Assembly: GCF_014207745.1 (NCBI RefSeq)
Contig: NZ_JACHJB010000002.1
Coordinates: forward strand, 620,001 to 684,000
Source: Nonomuraea muscovyensis
Lineage (GTDB): Bacteria; Actinomycetota; Actinomycetes; Streptosporangiales; Streptosporangiaceae
Length of the DNA stretch: 64,000 bases
Reading direction: 5' to 3'
In this document: positions 39,662 through 49,712 of the stretch, in pieces
Layout of the letters: every line of letters starts with the position of its first letter
How positions within the stretch are numbered: the stretch's first letter is position 1
The notes under the pieces: generated by a model
Database searches by the model: none
Seen by the model: the letters and a program-made list of their open reading frames with translations, nothing else
What the model was told of the DNA's origin: nothing
Translations under genes and position numbers: made by a program

Positions 39662-40735
39662 TCAGGGCCTTCCTTCCTCACCGGAGGGCGAAGGGCTGCC
39701 TGCCGCGGGTCGGCGCAGCAGCTGGTCGTAGATGGCCACCGAGGGCAGCGGCCGGGTGTCGGGTGGCAGCGCGGACATGCGGCGTTCGGTCAACGACACC
39801 ACCCCCGGTTCATCCAGCCAGGCCAGCGCCGGCGAGCGTGCGGGCGGCGGCGAGCCGGGCTCGGAGTCGAGCTGGGCGACTTTACGGGCCTCCAAAGCGA
39901 CGGCGTCCGCGGTCCACGCGCCCACCCGCAGCGCCGCGGCGATCCCCGCCGCCACATGCTCGTGAGCCATGTGGCGGTGCAACAGCAGCACCTCGATCAG
40001 CGCGCGGGTGCCCTCGGCCTCGCCGTGCGCCCGGCGGGCAGCGGCCCACCACGCCTCGTGCTCACGGGTGAACTTGCCCGAGCGGCGCGCCTGCTCCAAC
40101 GCGGTGGAGCCGGGCAGGGCGCCGGGCTTCTTCAGCAGGATCTCCAGGTAGTGGTCCAGCTCCAGCCGCGAGCCGCCCTTGGCGATCAGCCGTTCGTGCC
40201 GGGCCACCTCCTGCCCCTTGTGGTAGACCACCAGGTGTGAAACGTGCAGCATCACCCGCACCGCTTGCCCGATCAGCCGGGCGGGCACCGAGTAGCGGTT
40301 GGTGCGCACCACGATCACGCTGTAGCGGTCCACCCGCGGGGTGAACAGCCGTCCCGTCTCGAACCGTTCGGTCGGCAGCGGCCGCAGCAACGGGGCTTCG
40401 ATCGCGAACCGCTCACCGATGCTCTGGGGCCGGGAGCGGATCCGCCGCACCTCGTCCTCCACGTCCCACCGGTCGATCATGGCGTTGAGCTCATCGATGG
40501 TGGCCACATCAGGGACGGGCACCAAATGGTTGCGACGGAAGTAGCCAATCTGACCCTCCACGCCGCCCTTTTCGTGCGCGCCCTCCTTGCCTCGGCGGCA
40601 GTAGAAAGGCTCGATCCCGTAGAAGGAGCGGAAGATGACCCAGCGTTCGTTCTCCACCCGCGAGCGGTTGAAGCCGAGCACCTTGGCCACCGCGGGCCGC
40701 AGGTTGTCATAGCGCACCTTGCCGGCCGGCACGCC
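39662..40735 (-). pseudogene. istA: IS21 transposase istA, 3 prime part
   Basis: These 357 codons encode the C-terminal part of IstA: VPAGKVRYDNLRPAVAKVLG with the second catalytic Asp, HEKGGVEGQIGYFRRN with the catalytic Glu, and the C-terminal RYSVIVVRTNRYSVPARLIG barrel. The first Asp is in the other part at 44666-45253. Joined at a GGC codon the two halves give a 553-aa transposase with no other damage. Confidence 0.9.
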
Positions 40736-40792
40736 TCTAATATGCGGGTCTTGTTGTCAAGACTTCGCAGCAGGGGAAGGGCGGGAGCGGCG

Positions 40793-41119
40793 GTGAGCTC
40801 GCGTGGCGAGGTGTGGCGTTTGATGCGTCAGGACGAGTTGGTCGGTGAAATCACAATCGAGGACGCGGATGGGCCGTGGCTCAGCGGTCGGTTCGTTGCC
40901 GGGCCTGCGTTCCCTGATTTGGAACCGCTGTTCCAGCAGGAGATGGTGCTGCTCGACACCCTTGACGAGGACTATGAGCGGTGGGAAACGATCTATGGCA
41001 AGATCACGCGGGCGGTGCGCCTGGTAGCGCCTCATGGGCCAGTGGCAGAGTTCCTGCTCCACGTTCAGGACGGTGAGGCGTGGTTCCGTTGGAGCGACGA
41101 ACCGTTCGCCGAGGAGTAG
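40793..41119 (+). CDS. Small hypothetical protein, passenger of the Tn554-like element
   Basis: The 108-aa protein (GTG start at 40793, alternative ATG at 40823-40825) reads GEVWRLMRQDELVGEITIED, PWLSGRFVAGPAFPDLEPLF and EFLLHVQDGEAWFRWSDEPF. It is acidic, Trp-rich and has no membrane segment or signal. The pattern of a W-x-L start and strand-rich body is seen in actinobacterial hypothetical proteins; the function is unknown. It is followed 13 bp later by another hypothetical gene, so the two form an operon. Confidence 0.65.
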   Translation: MSSRGEVWRLMRQDELVGEITIEDADGPWLSGRFVAGPAFPDLEPLFQQEMVLLDTLDEDYERWETIYGKITRAVRLVAPHGPVAEFLLHVQDGEAWFRWSDEPFAEE

Positions 41120-41132
41120 GAGCTGGTTGGCT

Positions 41133-41681
41133 GTGACCGATGCTGAGGCTGAGCCCAAGAAGCGTTTCCTTGTCCTGCATGACTATGGCATGGGCGGGGT
41201 GTGGTGGTGGGTCCATGCGAGATCGGCCCGGGAGGTTTTGGAGACGTTCGCGGAAGTGGAGGTCATCGACAGTCCGCAGGCTGTTGACCAGGCTGAGGGA
41301 TGGGATCTGGCCGAGGTCGATATCGACTCTCCCACGATGCCCGGAGGCTTGGATGACCTGCGGGCAAAGCGTGACGCTCAGCGTGCTCTGCCCGGCTTCG
41401 GCGTGTTCGTGGACAGGTCTGTTCTCTATCTGCGGCGCCGTTGGGATGGCGACGACGGCGTGGACCCGGCGACCTATCTGATGGAGATCGGATCTGATGG
41501 TCGCCGGCTCCGTCAGGTGGAACAGGTCGACGACGGCACCGCGATCAAGAGCGATCCAAACGATTGGCCCTTCAACCCGCCTGTCGTGGATCGCTTCGAT
41601 CCTGAGCTGGTGGAGATGGAGATCAGCCGAGATGAGTTCGAGGAAGCGTGGCTGCGCGCAAAGAGGGAACACGCTCGGTAG
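41133..41681 (+). CDS. Hypothetical protein, second passenger of the Tn554-like element
   Basis: The 182-aa acidic protein reads KRFLVLHDYGMGGVWWWVHA, REVLETFAEVEVID and MPGGLDDLRAKRDAQRALPG, ending in EISRDEFEEAWLRAKREHAR. It has no transmembrane or signal sequence. The first half looks like a small alpha/beta domain. Not recognised. It starts at a GTG with TAGGAG upstream, 13 bp after the preceding gene, and is convergent with the tnpB-like gene. A defence or immunity role for the pair is possible but nothing in the sequence shows it. Confidence 0.65.
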   Translation: MTDAEAEPKKRFLVLHDYGMGGVWWWVHARSAREVLETFAEVEVIDSPQAVDQAEGWDLAEVDIDSPTMPGGLDDLRAKRDAQRALPGFGVFVDRSVLYLRRRWDGDDGVDPATYLMEIGSDGRRLRQVEQVDDGTAIKSDPNDWPFNPPVVDRFDPELVEMEISRDEFEEAWLRAKREHAR

Positions 41682-41747
41682 TCGCGGCCCCTGCCGCCTT
41701 TTGATCATTAGATGATGCGGTCAGCATCCGGCAGACTGTGCGTTCGG

Positions 41748-43571
41748 TCACGACGCCTGTCCGTCGAGTCGATTGAGCAGGCCATTGAAGATCTGTTCGC
41801 GGGCGACTTGCCCCTTGGCCGCGGCGTCGTCGCGTTGACGTTCGAGGGTGGGCCGAAACTCGATGGTGGTGACGAAGAAGGTGCAGGACTCGCAGATGGA
41901 CTCGAAGTGGCAGTCCATCTCGACTGGACGGGCGCAGTAGCCGTTGCCGAGCATCCGGCGGTGCATCTCCCGGCGGAGCTTGGCCATCTCGCTGCCCTCG
42001 GCGTCGGCGGGGAGCTGGCGCGGGGCGTCGTAGAGGGCCTCGACCTTCTCGGTGACCGCGAAGTACTCGTCGGCGACGGCCCGATCGGCGATGCGGGCAT
42101 AGACGCGAGTCATGGACAGAGAACGGTGCCCAAGTAGCGCGGCGATGGCCTCTAGCGACATGCCCCGGTTGATCGCCTGGGTGGCGAGCGTGTGCCGGAG
42201 CTGGTGCGGGGTGACTCGGCCCAGGCCTGCGCGGTCGGCGGCGTTGCGGACAGCTGCCTCGATGCGGGAGGCATTGACTGGGCTGCCGTGGTCGGTGAAC
42301 AGCAGGTCCGAGCGCAACCCTTCGGGCCGGTGCTGCAGCCAGTCGTCCAGCAGCGCCTTGAGCTGGGGATGCAGGGGAACGTAGCGGTCGGTGTGCATCT
42401 TGCCCACCGGAACCCGTAGCCAGTAGGCCGAGCCGATCTGGACCACGGCGTCAATGGTGAGACCGAGCATCTCGCTGCGGCGCATCCCGGTGCGGGCCAG
42501 GATCTCAATCGCCAGCCGCGCGAATGGGTCGGGATCTTGCCTGGCGGCGGCCAGGAGCTTGGCGGCTGCGGCGTCGTCGAGGAACCGCGGGAGTGGCTCA
42601 TCGGCGATGGGCATGTCGCTGTCGAAGACCAGCTGTCGAGCGGGGCGATCGTCGGCATCCCACTCATCCAGGCGCCGCAGGAAGGTCCGCAGCGTGCCCA
42701 GCCGATCGCGGACCGTGTGCCGGTGCAGCGGACCGCCGCGCGCGGCCGGTCGCTCCAGCAGCCAGCCCTTGTAGCGTTCGACGTGTCGACGCTGCAGCTC
42801 GGCCACGCAGCTCACCGTTGGATCCTCGGCCGTGATGAGCAGCGCGAACTCGCGCAGAGTCAGCTCGGCGTTCTTCACGGTGCTCGATCGCAAGGTCCCG
42901 CTGATCTGCTCCACGTAGCGGTGCATCGTCGCTGCCATCGTGGCCGGGACGGTCGACCATTGCCGAGCCCGGACATCGCCACGGTTGGGTGAGCGCCGAC
43001 GTGGCAGGTCGTCGGTCAGCCCGCAGTGGAAGAGCGTGGCCTCCAGGTTGAACAACGACGTCGACAGCGCCTTCACCCCGCGGTTGGGGATGCGGCGCGC
43101 GGCTTCCAGCAACAGCCGCCGTCCTTCGTCCCAGTCGGCCTGCCGGAGCTGATCAGCTGGCTTGCCGGCCAGGGCCACCAGGTGGGCGAGCAGATTGAAC
43201 TGGGCCATCGCCAGCGGCTCGCGAAAGCCGAGAAGGCGAGCGGTCTCCATGAACCGCAGGTGCAACTCCGGGTTGGTGCGGGCCAGCACGATGCCCAGCC
43301 GTGGCCGCCGGGCCACCAGGTAGTCCGCTCCGGGCTGCAGGTGCCCGGTGACGGCCAGCCAGCTGACGAACCTGTGGCTCTCGTGGTGAAAGGCCAGCTG
43401 TCGCTCCAGCGGCAGACGGTCAAACGCCGTCAGGTCGGGGACGGCGGCGAGCAGGGCGCGTGCTCCCCAGCGAACCTTGTGATCGTTGTTCATGCCCTGC
43501 GCGGCCCGGTGAGCAAGGTAGTACTTCACCAGGTCGGGGCGGATGATCGGCAAGGCCGTGGCCCGGGGCAT
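41748..43571 (-). CDS. tnpB: Large tyrosine recombinase, TnpB-like of Tn554
   Basis: The 607-aa protein has a long N-terminal helical region (about 1-240), a core-binding domain (SGTLRSSTVKNAELTLREFA) and a C-terminal catalytic domain with Arg in ARTGMRRSEMLGLT, HQLRHTLATQAINRG, and GHRSLSMTRVYARI with the Tyr nucleophile. A Cys-rich tail (MDCHFESICESCTFF) resembles a zinc-binding end. Length and architecture match TnpB of Tn554 (630 aa). The ATG at 43571 overlaps the stop of the tnpA-like gene by one base, so the two are translated together. Confidence 0.85.
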   Translation of the reverse strand: MPRATALPIIRPDLVKYYLAHRAAQGMNNDHKVRWGARALLAAVPDLTAFDRLPLERQLAFHHESHRFVSWLAVTGHLQPGADYLVARRPRLGIVLARTNPELHLRFMETARLLGFREPLAMAQFNLLAHLVALAGKPADQLRQADWDEGRRLLLEAARRIPNRGVKALSTSLFNLEATLFHCGLTDDLPRRRSPNRGDVRARQWSTVPATMAATMHRYVEQISGTLRSSTVKNAELTLREFALLITAEDPTVSCVAELQRRHVERYKGWLLERPAARGGPLHRHTVRDRLGTLRTFLRRLDEWDADDRPARQLVFDSDMPIADEPLPRFLDDAAAAKLLAAARQDPDPFARLAIEILARTGMRRSEMLGLTIDAVVQIGSAYWLRVPVGKMHTDRYVPLHPQLKALLDDWLQHRPEGLRSDLLFTDHGSPVNASRIEAAVRNAADRAGLGRVTPHQLRHTLATQAINRGMSLEAIAALLGHRSLSMTRVYARIADRAVADEYFAVTEKVEALYDAPRQLPADAEGSEMAKLRREMHRRMLGNGYCARPVEMDCHFESICESCTFFVTTIEFRPTLERQRDDAAAKGQVAREQIFNGLLNRLDGQAS

Positions 43572-44592
43572 CAGAGGTTGGTCCTGTCGGCGTCGATGGC
43601 GGCGCTGGCGTCCAGGTACTGCTTCACCAACCACGCGTTGGCCAGGTGGAGATAGATCCGGGTGGACTCGATCGAGCGGCGTCCAGCCTGGGCCTGCACC
43701 GCTTCCAGGGCCATCCCGGCCTCCCGCAGCCGGGTCAGGCAGGTATGGCGAAGCTGATGGCAGGTGAGCCGGGGCAGCCCGGTGCGCCTGCGGACGCCGT
43801 CGAGGATCTCATCCAACCCGTCGGCCGACAGCGGCCGGCCACGCGTCGGGCCGCGCAGCACGACGAACAGGTGGTCGTGGTCAACGATAGGCCGCTCCTG
43901 ATCCAGGTAGTCACCAACAGCGGTGAAGAACGTCGCTGAGATGGGGATCAGCCGCTGGTGCCCGCCCTTGCCCTCGCTGATGAACACCTGGCGCTCTCCC
44001 GGTGACAGGTCACCCAGCCGCAGACCCAGGACCTCACAGCGGCGCAGACCACCGAGCAGCATGGCCAACACCATGGCCCGGTCTCGCCTGGTATTCAGTG
44101 CGTCAAGGACCGCTTCGACCTCGGCAGGCCCCAGGACACGCGGCAGGGTGCGCGGCGTGCGCAACAGCGGCGATCCGCGCCGCTGTCCACGACGCCGGTT
44201 GGCCAGGCCAGTCGGCACCGGGTTGCGCTGGATCGCCAGGTCATCACGGGTCGCCAAGTATCGAATAGCCCAGAGACGCTGGACAGCCGACGCTTGATGG
44301 TGCGCGCCGACAAGCCCGCTTCGCCGTCTTCCAGGCGGACCACCTTCGGTCCGCGGCGCGGTGCCTTCTGCGCGGTGATGAACGCGAAGATGTCCGCCGT
44401 TACGACGTCAGCCGGTTCCTTAGAGATCGCCGAGAAGAAGACCTTCAGGTCATAGGCGGTGGCCAGCACGGTGTTGGGGCGGCAGCGCGCCGCCACGAAC
44501 GCCAAGTAGCCGTCCACCAGGGCGTGCCCCAGCGACAGCTCAAGGTTCCCGGCGGCGTCGACACGCCGAACCAGCTGTGGTTGCCAGACCAT
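43571..44592 (-). pseudogene. tnpA: TnpA-like tyrosine recombinase with one-base frameshift
   Basis: From the ATG at 44592 the frame encodes the core-binding domain (LVDGYLAFVAARCRPNTVLA; ARTIKRRLSSVSGLF). Near 44266 the coding frame shifts and continues as YLATRDDLAIQRNPVPTGL, with GGLRRCEVLGLRLGDL (Arg), CHQLRHTCLTRLREAG and GRRSIESTRIYLHLANAW (Tyr). One base seems to be missing in TTCGATACTTGG (expected TTC GNA TAC TTG). The corrected product would be about 340 aa, the size of TnpA of Tn554. The mutation or sequencing error would inactivate the recombinase. Confidence 0.8.
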
Positions 44593-44665
44593 GGCCGCTC
44601 CTCGACGGGAACGACCATCTTGACCTGACTCACGAGATCGTGGAGGTGATGTCACCCACATAACC

Positions 44666-45253
44666 GCCCAGCAGGGTGAGAGCGTGGACGTGGCCCTCAA
44701 AGAACGCCTCCTGCGAGCAGGTCAGGAACATCCGATGAACGGCCTTGCCCGACCACGACAGGCGGAAGGAGAACAGGTAGCAGCGGGTCAGCGTGCCGGC
44801 CAGCCGGATCCACACGTCGCCGAAATCCACCTCGGCCTCGGCGCCTGGGCGGTGGGACTGCTCGATGAAGCCGGGCACCGGTCCGCGGCCTTCCTCCATC
44901 CGGATCTCCGCCCGCCGCTGCCGCACGTAATCGCGGACCATCGGGTAGGAGACCTCCACTGCCTGGTGCTCCTCCACCAGCCGGTTCCAGATGCGGACCA
45001 CGGTGTGCCGCTGCTTGCGCGGCGCGTCCAGATCAGCCCGCAGCATCGCATCGATGACCGGCTTGTAGGGATCCAGCCGCGACCGGCGCGGTGGCGGCTT
45101 CTTCCGCTCCGGCGGCCAGGGCGAGGCCAGCGCCTGAGCCACCGTCCGCCGATGCACGCCGTACTTGCGGGCCAGCGCCCGCGCCGACATGCCTTCCAGC
45201 CGGGCGTCCCGACGGATCGCCGCGAACAGTTCGGCCTTCCCCTTGTTGGCCAT
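44666..45253 (-). pseudogene. istA: IS21 transposase istA, 5 prime part
   Basis: These 196 codons encode the N-terminal part of IstA: a helix-turn-helix (GMSARALARKYGVHRRTVAQ), the linker rich in basic residues, and the first catalytic Asp in EAEVDFGDVWIRL, up to LTLLGG. The Tn554-like element follows directly and adds an alternative ending, YVGDITSTIS, before a stop at 44630. The ATG at 45253 is about 145 bp from the right terminus. Confidence 0.9.
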
Positions 45254-45307
45254 CGGTGCCCCCTCGCTATGCGGAGCACCCCGATCGTCTCAGCAGCCGG
45301 ACATTCG

Positions 45308-45399
45308 TGGTACCAAAACTCACCGACACCATTTTCCGGCTCAGATGGGTGGAGCCTCACCTGACCGACATCTGGTACCCGCCCTCACCTACATAGCCA
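45308..45399 (-). repeat. Right terminal repeat of the IS21-type element
   Basis: The reverse complement starts TGGCTATGTAGGTGAG and shares three blocks with the left end at the same or nearly the same spacing: GGTGAG..CGGG.ACCA, GGCTCCAC at 44-51, and GAGTTTTGGTACCA. Confidence 0.75.
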
Positions 45400-45405
45400 C
45401 TCAAC
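45400..45405 (+). repeat. Target-site duplication of the IS21-type element, right copy (CTCAAC)
   Basis: Second copy of the six-base target duplication; the methyltransferase frame resumes with the following GAG codon. Confidence 0.75.
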
Positions 45406-46098
45406 GAGCTGCTGGGCGTGATCGGGGCACACCAGTGGTGCCTCAACGGCGTTGAAATACCCTTCCTCGACGCTCGCGTGCATCCCCACTACGGCGTCTT
45501 CTCCCCTGTCAGAGGGGAGTACATCGACCTGGTCGCCCATGCTCCACTTCGTCGCAGCGGCCGCACCGCGTTCGACCTCGGCACGGGGACCGGAGTACTC
45601 GCCGCCGTCCTGGCTCATCGAGGGGTCGATCGCATCACCGCCACCGACATCAGCCCACGCGCGCTGGACTGCGCCCGCGACAACGTCCGTCAGCTGGGCC
45701 TCGCTGCCCGAATCGAGGTCACGGGCCCCTGCCTCTTCCCCGAAGGTCGCGCCGACCTCATCGTCTGCAACCCACCCTGGATTCCCGCCCGGCCGACCTC
45801 AGCCCTCGAACACGGCGTCTACGATCCGGACAGCACCATGCTTCACGGCTTCCTGAACGGGCTCGCCGCTCACCTTCGACCAGGTGGCGAAGGATGGCTC
45901 ATTCTGTCCGACCTGGCCGAGCACCTCGGACTCAGGCCGCGCCACCAGTTGCTGACCCTGATCGAGACAGCGGGCCTTCGTGTGGTGGGCAAGATCGACA
46001 CCGGGCCGCGACACCCACGGGCCACGGACACCGGGGATGTCCTCCACACGGCCCGCGCCGCGGAAGTCACGTCGCTGTGGCGGCTGACCAGCACGTGA
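45406..46098 (+). pseudogene. Class I methyltransferase gene, 3 prime part
   Basis: These 230 codons continue the gene cut at 36463: ELLGVIGAHQWCLNGVEIP, HPHYGVFSPVRGEYIDLV, SAM motif I FDLGTGTGVLAAVLA, acidic residue in ATDISPRAL, and the NPPW motif in LIVCNPPWIPARPTS. The NPPW/NPPY motif places it near HemK/RlmG/F-like N-methyltransferases. The C-terminus (GWLILSDLAEHLGLR) is complete with a TGA at 46096-46098. A GTG at 45418 could start a truncated protein, but the helical N-terminal domain would be missing. Confidence 0.88.
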
Positions 46099-46152
46099 CC
46101 GCCCTTCAGGCAGCTCCGGCGACCCTTTGGGGGCTCATCGCTCTGCGGCGCT

Positions 46153-47409
<1,257 letters not shown>

Positions 47410-47466
47410 TCGGATGCGTCTCCTCAACGGTCGGTACGAGCCCGCACCCGCCACCGGATGACCAGG

Positions 47467-47487
47467 CCAGATGATCTCAACATCTGG
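47467..47487. promoter_or_regulatory. Candidate TetR operator between clpX and the TetR-like gene
   Basis: CCAGATG-ATCTCAA-CATCTGG is a perfect inverted repeat with 7-bp arms and a 7-bp centre in the 132-bp divergent space, the usual place for a TetR-family autoregulatory site. Confidence 0.5.
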
Positions 47488-47541
47488 ATTGTCACGGTAT
47501 CCTGGATCGTCAGGCGCCGCAAACGCCGCAGAGGGGGGACC

Positions 47542-48750
47542 ATGGGCCGGCTCACCAGGGCGGAGCAGCAGCAGCGCACCAGGGCCCGGGTGCTGGCCGC
47601 CGCCCGCGAGGAGTTCGCCGAGCACGGCTTCGACGCGGCCCGGGTCGACGGCATCGCCGAGCGCGCCGAGCTGACCCGCGGCGCCGTCTACTCGAACTTC
47701 CCCGGCAAGCGCGCCCTCTACTTCGCCGTCCTGGCCGAACTCGCCGACGCCTCCGGCGGCCTCCTCGGCGACTCCTTCGGCAGCCCCTCCGGCGGGCGTT
47801 TCGACGAGGCGTTCACGGGGGCGGGCCGCACCGTGCGCGACGCGCTGGCCGCGTTCGCCCGCGCCTGGGTCGCCCGGCTGCCGCTGGCCACCGACGACCG
47901 CCACGACGACGCCCGGCTCGGCAGGGACCTGATGCCCGTCATCGTCTCCGACGAACTGACCCGGCGCCCGTTCGCCCAGCTCGTCCGGCTCGACGCGCTG
48001 CTGCTCGCCCTCGCCCTGGAAAACCTCGCCCCGCACGGGCCCGCCGCCTCGTACGGGCCCGGAGACGTGGCGGCAGGGGGGCGGATGGTGCGGGTCGCGC
48101 AGGCGGCGCTCACCATGCTGCACGGCGCGAGCCGGTTGGCCGCCGCCGCGCCCGGCTTCGCCGAGCCGTTCGACGTCGTCACCGCCTGCGGCCGGCTCGC
48201 CGACCTCGACCTGGACGACGCCTGGCACGCACCCACCGCCGTCACCCCCGCCCTGCCCGCCGACGAGGCGTGGGACCCGCCCCCCGCGCTGGACGCGGCG
48301 CGCGGCGCGCCCGCGCTGCTCACCGGTGACGGCGTGGTGGCGGTCCTCGGGCTGCACCGCCTCGCCGCCGCCGAGGAAGCCGTACGCGCGACGCCGCCCG
48401 GCACGCGTGTCACCGCCGTCCTGGTCACCGGGCAGGCGGACGAGCTGGCGCCGCTGGCCCGGCTGGCGGTCGCGGGCCTGCGCCACTGCCTGCGCCAGGC
48501 CGTCCCCCCGGCGGCCTGGCCGCGCCTGCAGGTGGTGCACGACCCCTCGGGCGTCCTGGCGGCGGCCGCAGGCGTGCCGGCCGTCAGCGACGGCACGGAG
48601 GTGGCCGTCCGCGTCGCGGGCGGCCGGATCGTCGCCCGCGCCGACGGCCTCGGCGCCTGCCACGCCGCCGCGACGGCCACCGGGATCGACGCCGGACGTG
48701 CCGAATGTCAGGTGGTTGCGAACGACGGAAGCGCTATCGGTCCGGAATGA
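47542..48750 (+). CDS. Long TetR-like regulator with an extra C-terminal domain
   Basis: The 402-aa protein starts with a TetR helix-turn-helix (VLAAAREEFAEHGFDAARVDGIAERAELTRGA ending in VYSNFPGK). A normal ligand-binding domain follows to about residue 230. The remaining 170 residues form an extra domain: DGVVAVLGLHRLAAAEEAV, RLQVVHDPSGVLAAAAGV and VRVAGGRIVARADGLGA, which has the rhythm of a thioredoxin/peroxiredoxin-like fold (bulk DP-G and GRIVAR strands) but no clear CxxC. TetR proteins are usually about 200 aa. The ATG at 47542 has GGGGGGA upstream. It probably represses clpX and itself via the palindrome at 47467. Confidence 0.8.
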   Translation: MGRLTRAEQQQRTRARVLAAAREEFAEHGFDAARVDGIAERAELTRGAVYSNFPGKRALYFAVLAELADASGGLLGDSFGSPSGGRFDEAFTGAGRTVRDALAAFARAWVARLPLATDDRHDDARLGRDLMPVIVSDELTRRPFAQLVRLDALLLALALENLAPHGPAASYGPGDVAAGGRMVRVAQAALTMLHGASRLAAAAPGFAEPFDVVTACGRLADLDLDDAWHAPTAVTPALPADEAWDPPPALDAARGAPALLTGDGVVAVLGLHRLAAAEEAVRATPPGTRVTAVLVTGQADELAPLARLAVAGLRHCLRQAVPPAAWPRLQVVHDPSGVLAAAAGVPAVSDGTEVAVRVAGGRIVARADGLGACHAAATATGIDAGRAECQVVANDGSAIGPE

Positions 48751-48777
48751 CTCCGCGTTTTCGGTGTGCTCCCCACC

Positions 48778-49575
48778 TCACAGGCGTCGGCCGATCGTGA
48801 GGATGACCGACCAGTGGCGGGTGAGCCGCCCGTCGGGGCGCGCGGCGAGGCGGCGGCGTATCTCCCGGAAGAGGTGTTCGTTCTTGGCCGGCTTCATGGC
48901 GATGTGGCCGGAGAACGTACTGAGCAGAGCGATGTATTCGTCTGCCGTGTAGCGCAGAGCCCACACGTAGCGTCGTGTCCCGACCACCGTGAAGTGCCCA
49001 GAGGCATCGAACTCGGCGGCGATGGGGTCGGGCCGGTCCTCGGGCGGTGGCGGTGGCCACGGGCCGCCACCGCCTTCGCCCATCTCCTCGAGGACCTTTT
49101 GGAGGTCGGTGAAGAACGGGTCGAAGTCCGCCGGAAACGCGTGGTCGGCGTTCCACACGGCCAAGTGGCCGCCCTGGGGGAGCAGCTTCGCCGCTTTGGC
49201 GTACTTGACCTCCGGGTCCACCCACCTCCAGGCCGTGGCCGCGTAGACGAGATCGAAGCGGGCACCTGCCGGCGGCTTCCACTCTTCGAATGCAGACGTG
49301 ATCACGGAAACGTCGGGGAATGCGGTGAGGCGGTGCCGTGCCTGCGCCGCCAGGGCGGTGCCGAGTTCGATCGCGGTGATCCGGAAGCCCGTCCGCGCCA
49401 GGGGCAGCGTGGCCTTCCCCGGACCGCAGCCGACTTCGAGCAGGCGCGCGGGTGGCGTGAGCCCCGTGATCGCGAGCAGATCGGAATACAGCTCGGCTGG
49501 GTAGTCGGGGCGTGCGTCTTGATAGAGGGCAGCCGCTTTGTCGAAGGTTGCGCGCAGCCGAAGATCGCGTGACAT
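48778..49575 (-). CDS. Class I SAM-dependent methyltransferase
   Basis: The 265-aa protein is a Methyltransf_11/25-type enzyme: AALYQDARPDYPAELYSDLL, SAM motif I LLEVGCGPGKATLPLA, acidic residue in ITAIELGTAL and FDLVYAATAWRWVDPEVK. The WRWVDP motif is typical of a group of actinobacterial and fungal trans-aconitate-methyltransferase-like proteins; substrate unknown. A Gly/Pro-rich stretch (EEMGEGGGGPWPPPPPEDRP) breaks the C-terminal half. The ATG at 49575 is preferred to an upstream start because it begins right before the conserved region. Confidence 0.85.
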   Translation of the reverse strand: MSRDLRLRATFDKAAALYQDARPDYPAELYSDLLAITGLTPPARLLEVGCGPGKATLPLARTGFRITAIELGTALAAQARHRLTAFPDVSVITSAFEEWKPPAGARFDLVYAATAWRWVDPEVKYAKAAKLLPQGGHLAVWNADHAFPADFDPFFTDLQKVLEEMGEGGGGPWPPPPPEDRPDPIAAEFDASGHFTVVGTRRYVWALRYTADEYIALLSTFSGHIAMKPAKNEHLFREIRRRLAARPDGRLTRHWSVILTIGRRL

Positions 49576-49712
49576 GATCCGATCCTGACGGTGCGGCAAC
49601 ACCGCTGTCACCTGCGTATCCCGCTCGGATCGCAAGCCCGGGGTCCAGACGCTCGGAGCGGCACCACGGTGTCACGAGCGTGGGATTCCCGGGCCGCGTC
49701 CACCACCCTGCG

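Larger units (their letters stand above)
40736..44663. mobile_element. Tn554-like element with two tyrosine recombinases, inserted in istA
   Basis: About 3.93 kb separate the two halves of istA. Removal restores istA in frame; only a two-base CC is shared at the junctions, so there is essentially no target duplication, as in Tn554. The recombinase genes overlap and correspond in order and size to tnpA (about 340 aa) and tnpB (608 aa) of Tn554. Short imperfect inverted repeats TATGCGGGT (40741-40749) and TATGTGGGT (minus strand, about 44654-44662) mark the ends. Two short plus-strand genes are passengers. No tnpC homologue is recognised. Confidence 0.75.
36464..45399. mobile_element. IS21-type element with passenger genes, itself interrupted
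   Basis: The 8,936-bp segment has TG...CA ends, composite terminal inverted repeats of about 95 bp and a 6-bp target duplication in the methyltransferase gene. It encodes IstB (38862-39659) and a split IstA (44666-45253 plus 39662-40735). Without the inner Tn554-like element it is about 5 kb, twice the usual IS21 size, because about 2.3 kb of passenger DNA lies between istB and the left end: a secreted phospholipase A2, a small secreted protein and remnants of a cupin gene and an endonuclease/exonuclease/phosphatase gene. Since istA is broken the element can move only if IstA is supplied in trans or the inner element leaves. Confidence 0.8.

Noticed and set aside
41748..44700. A recombinase-in-trio (RIT) element, because three recombinase-like frames are visible
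   Set aside because: Two of the frames are the N- and C-terminal halves of one frameshifted recombinase. With one 340-aa and one 607-aa enzyme the layout fits Tn554, not RIT.
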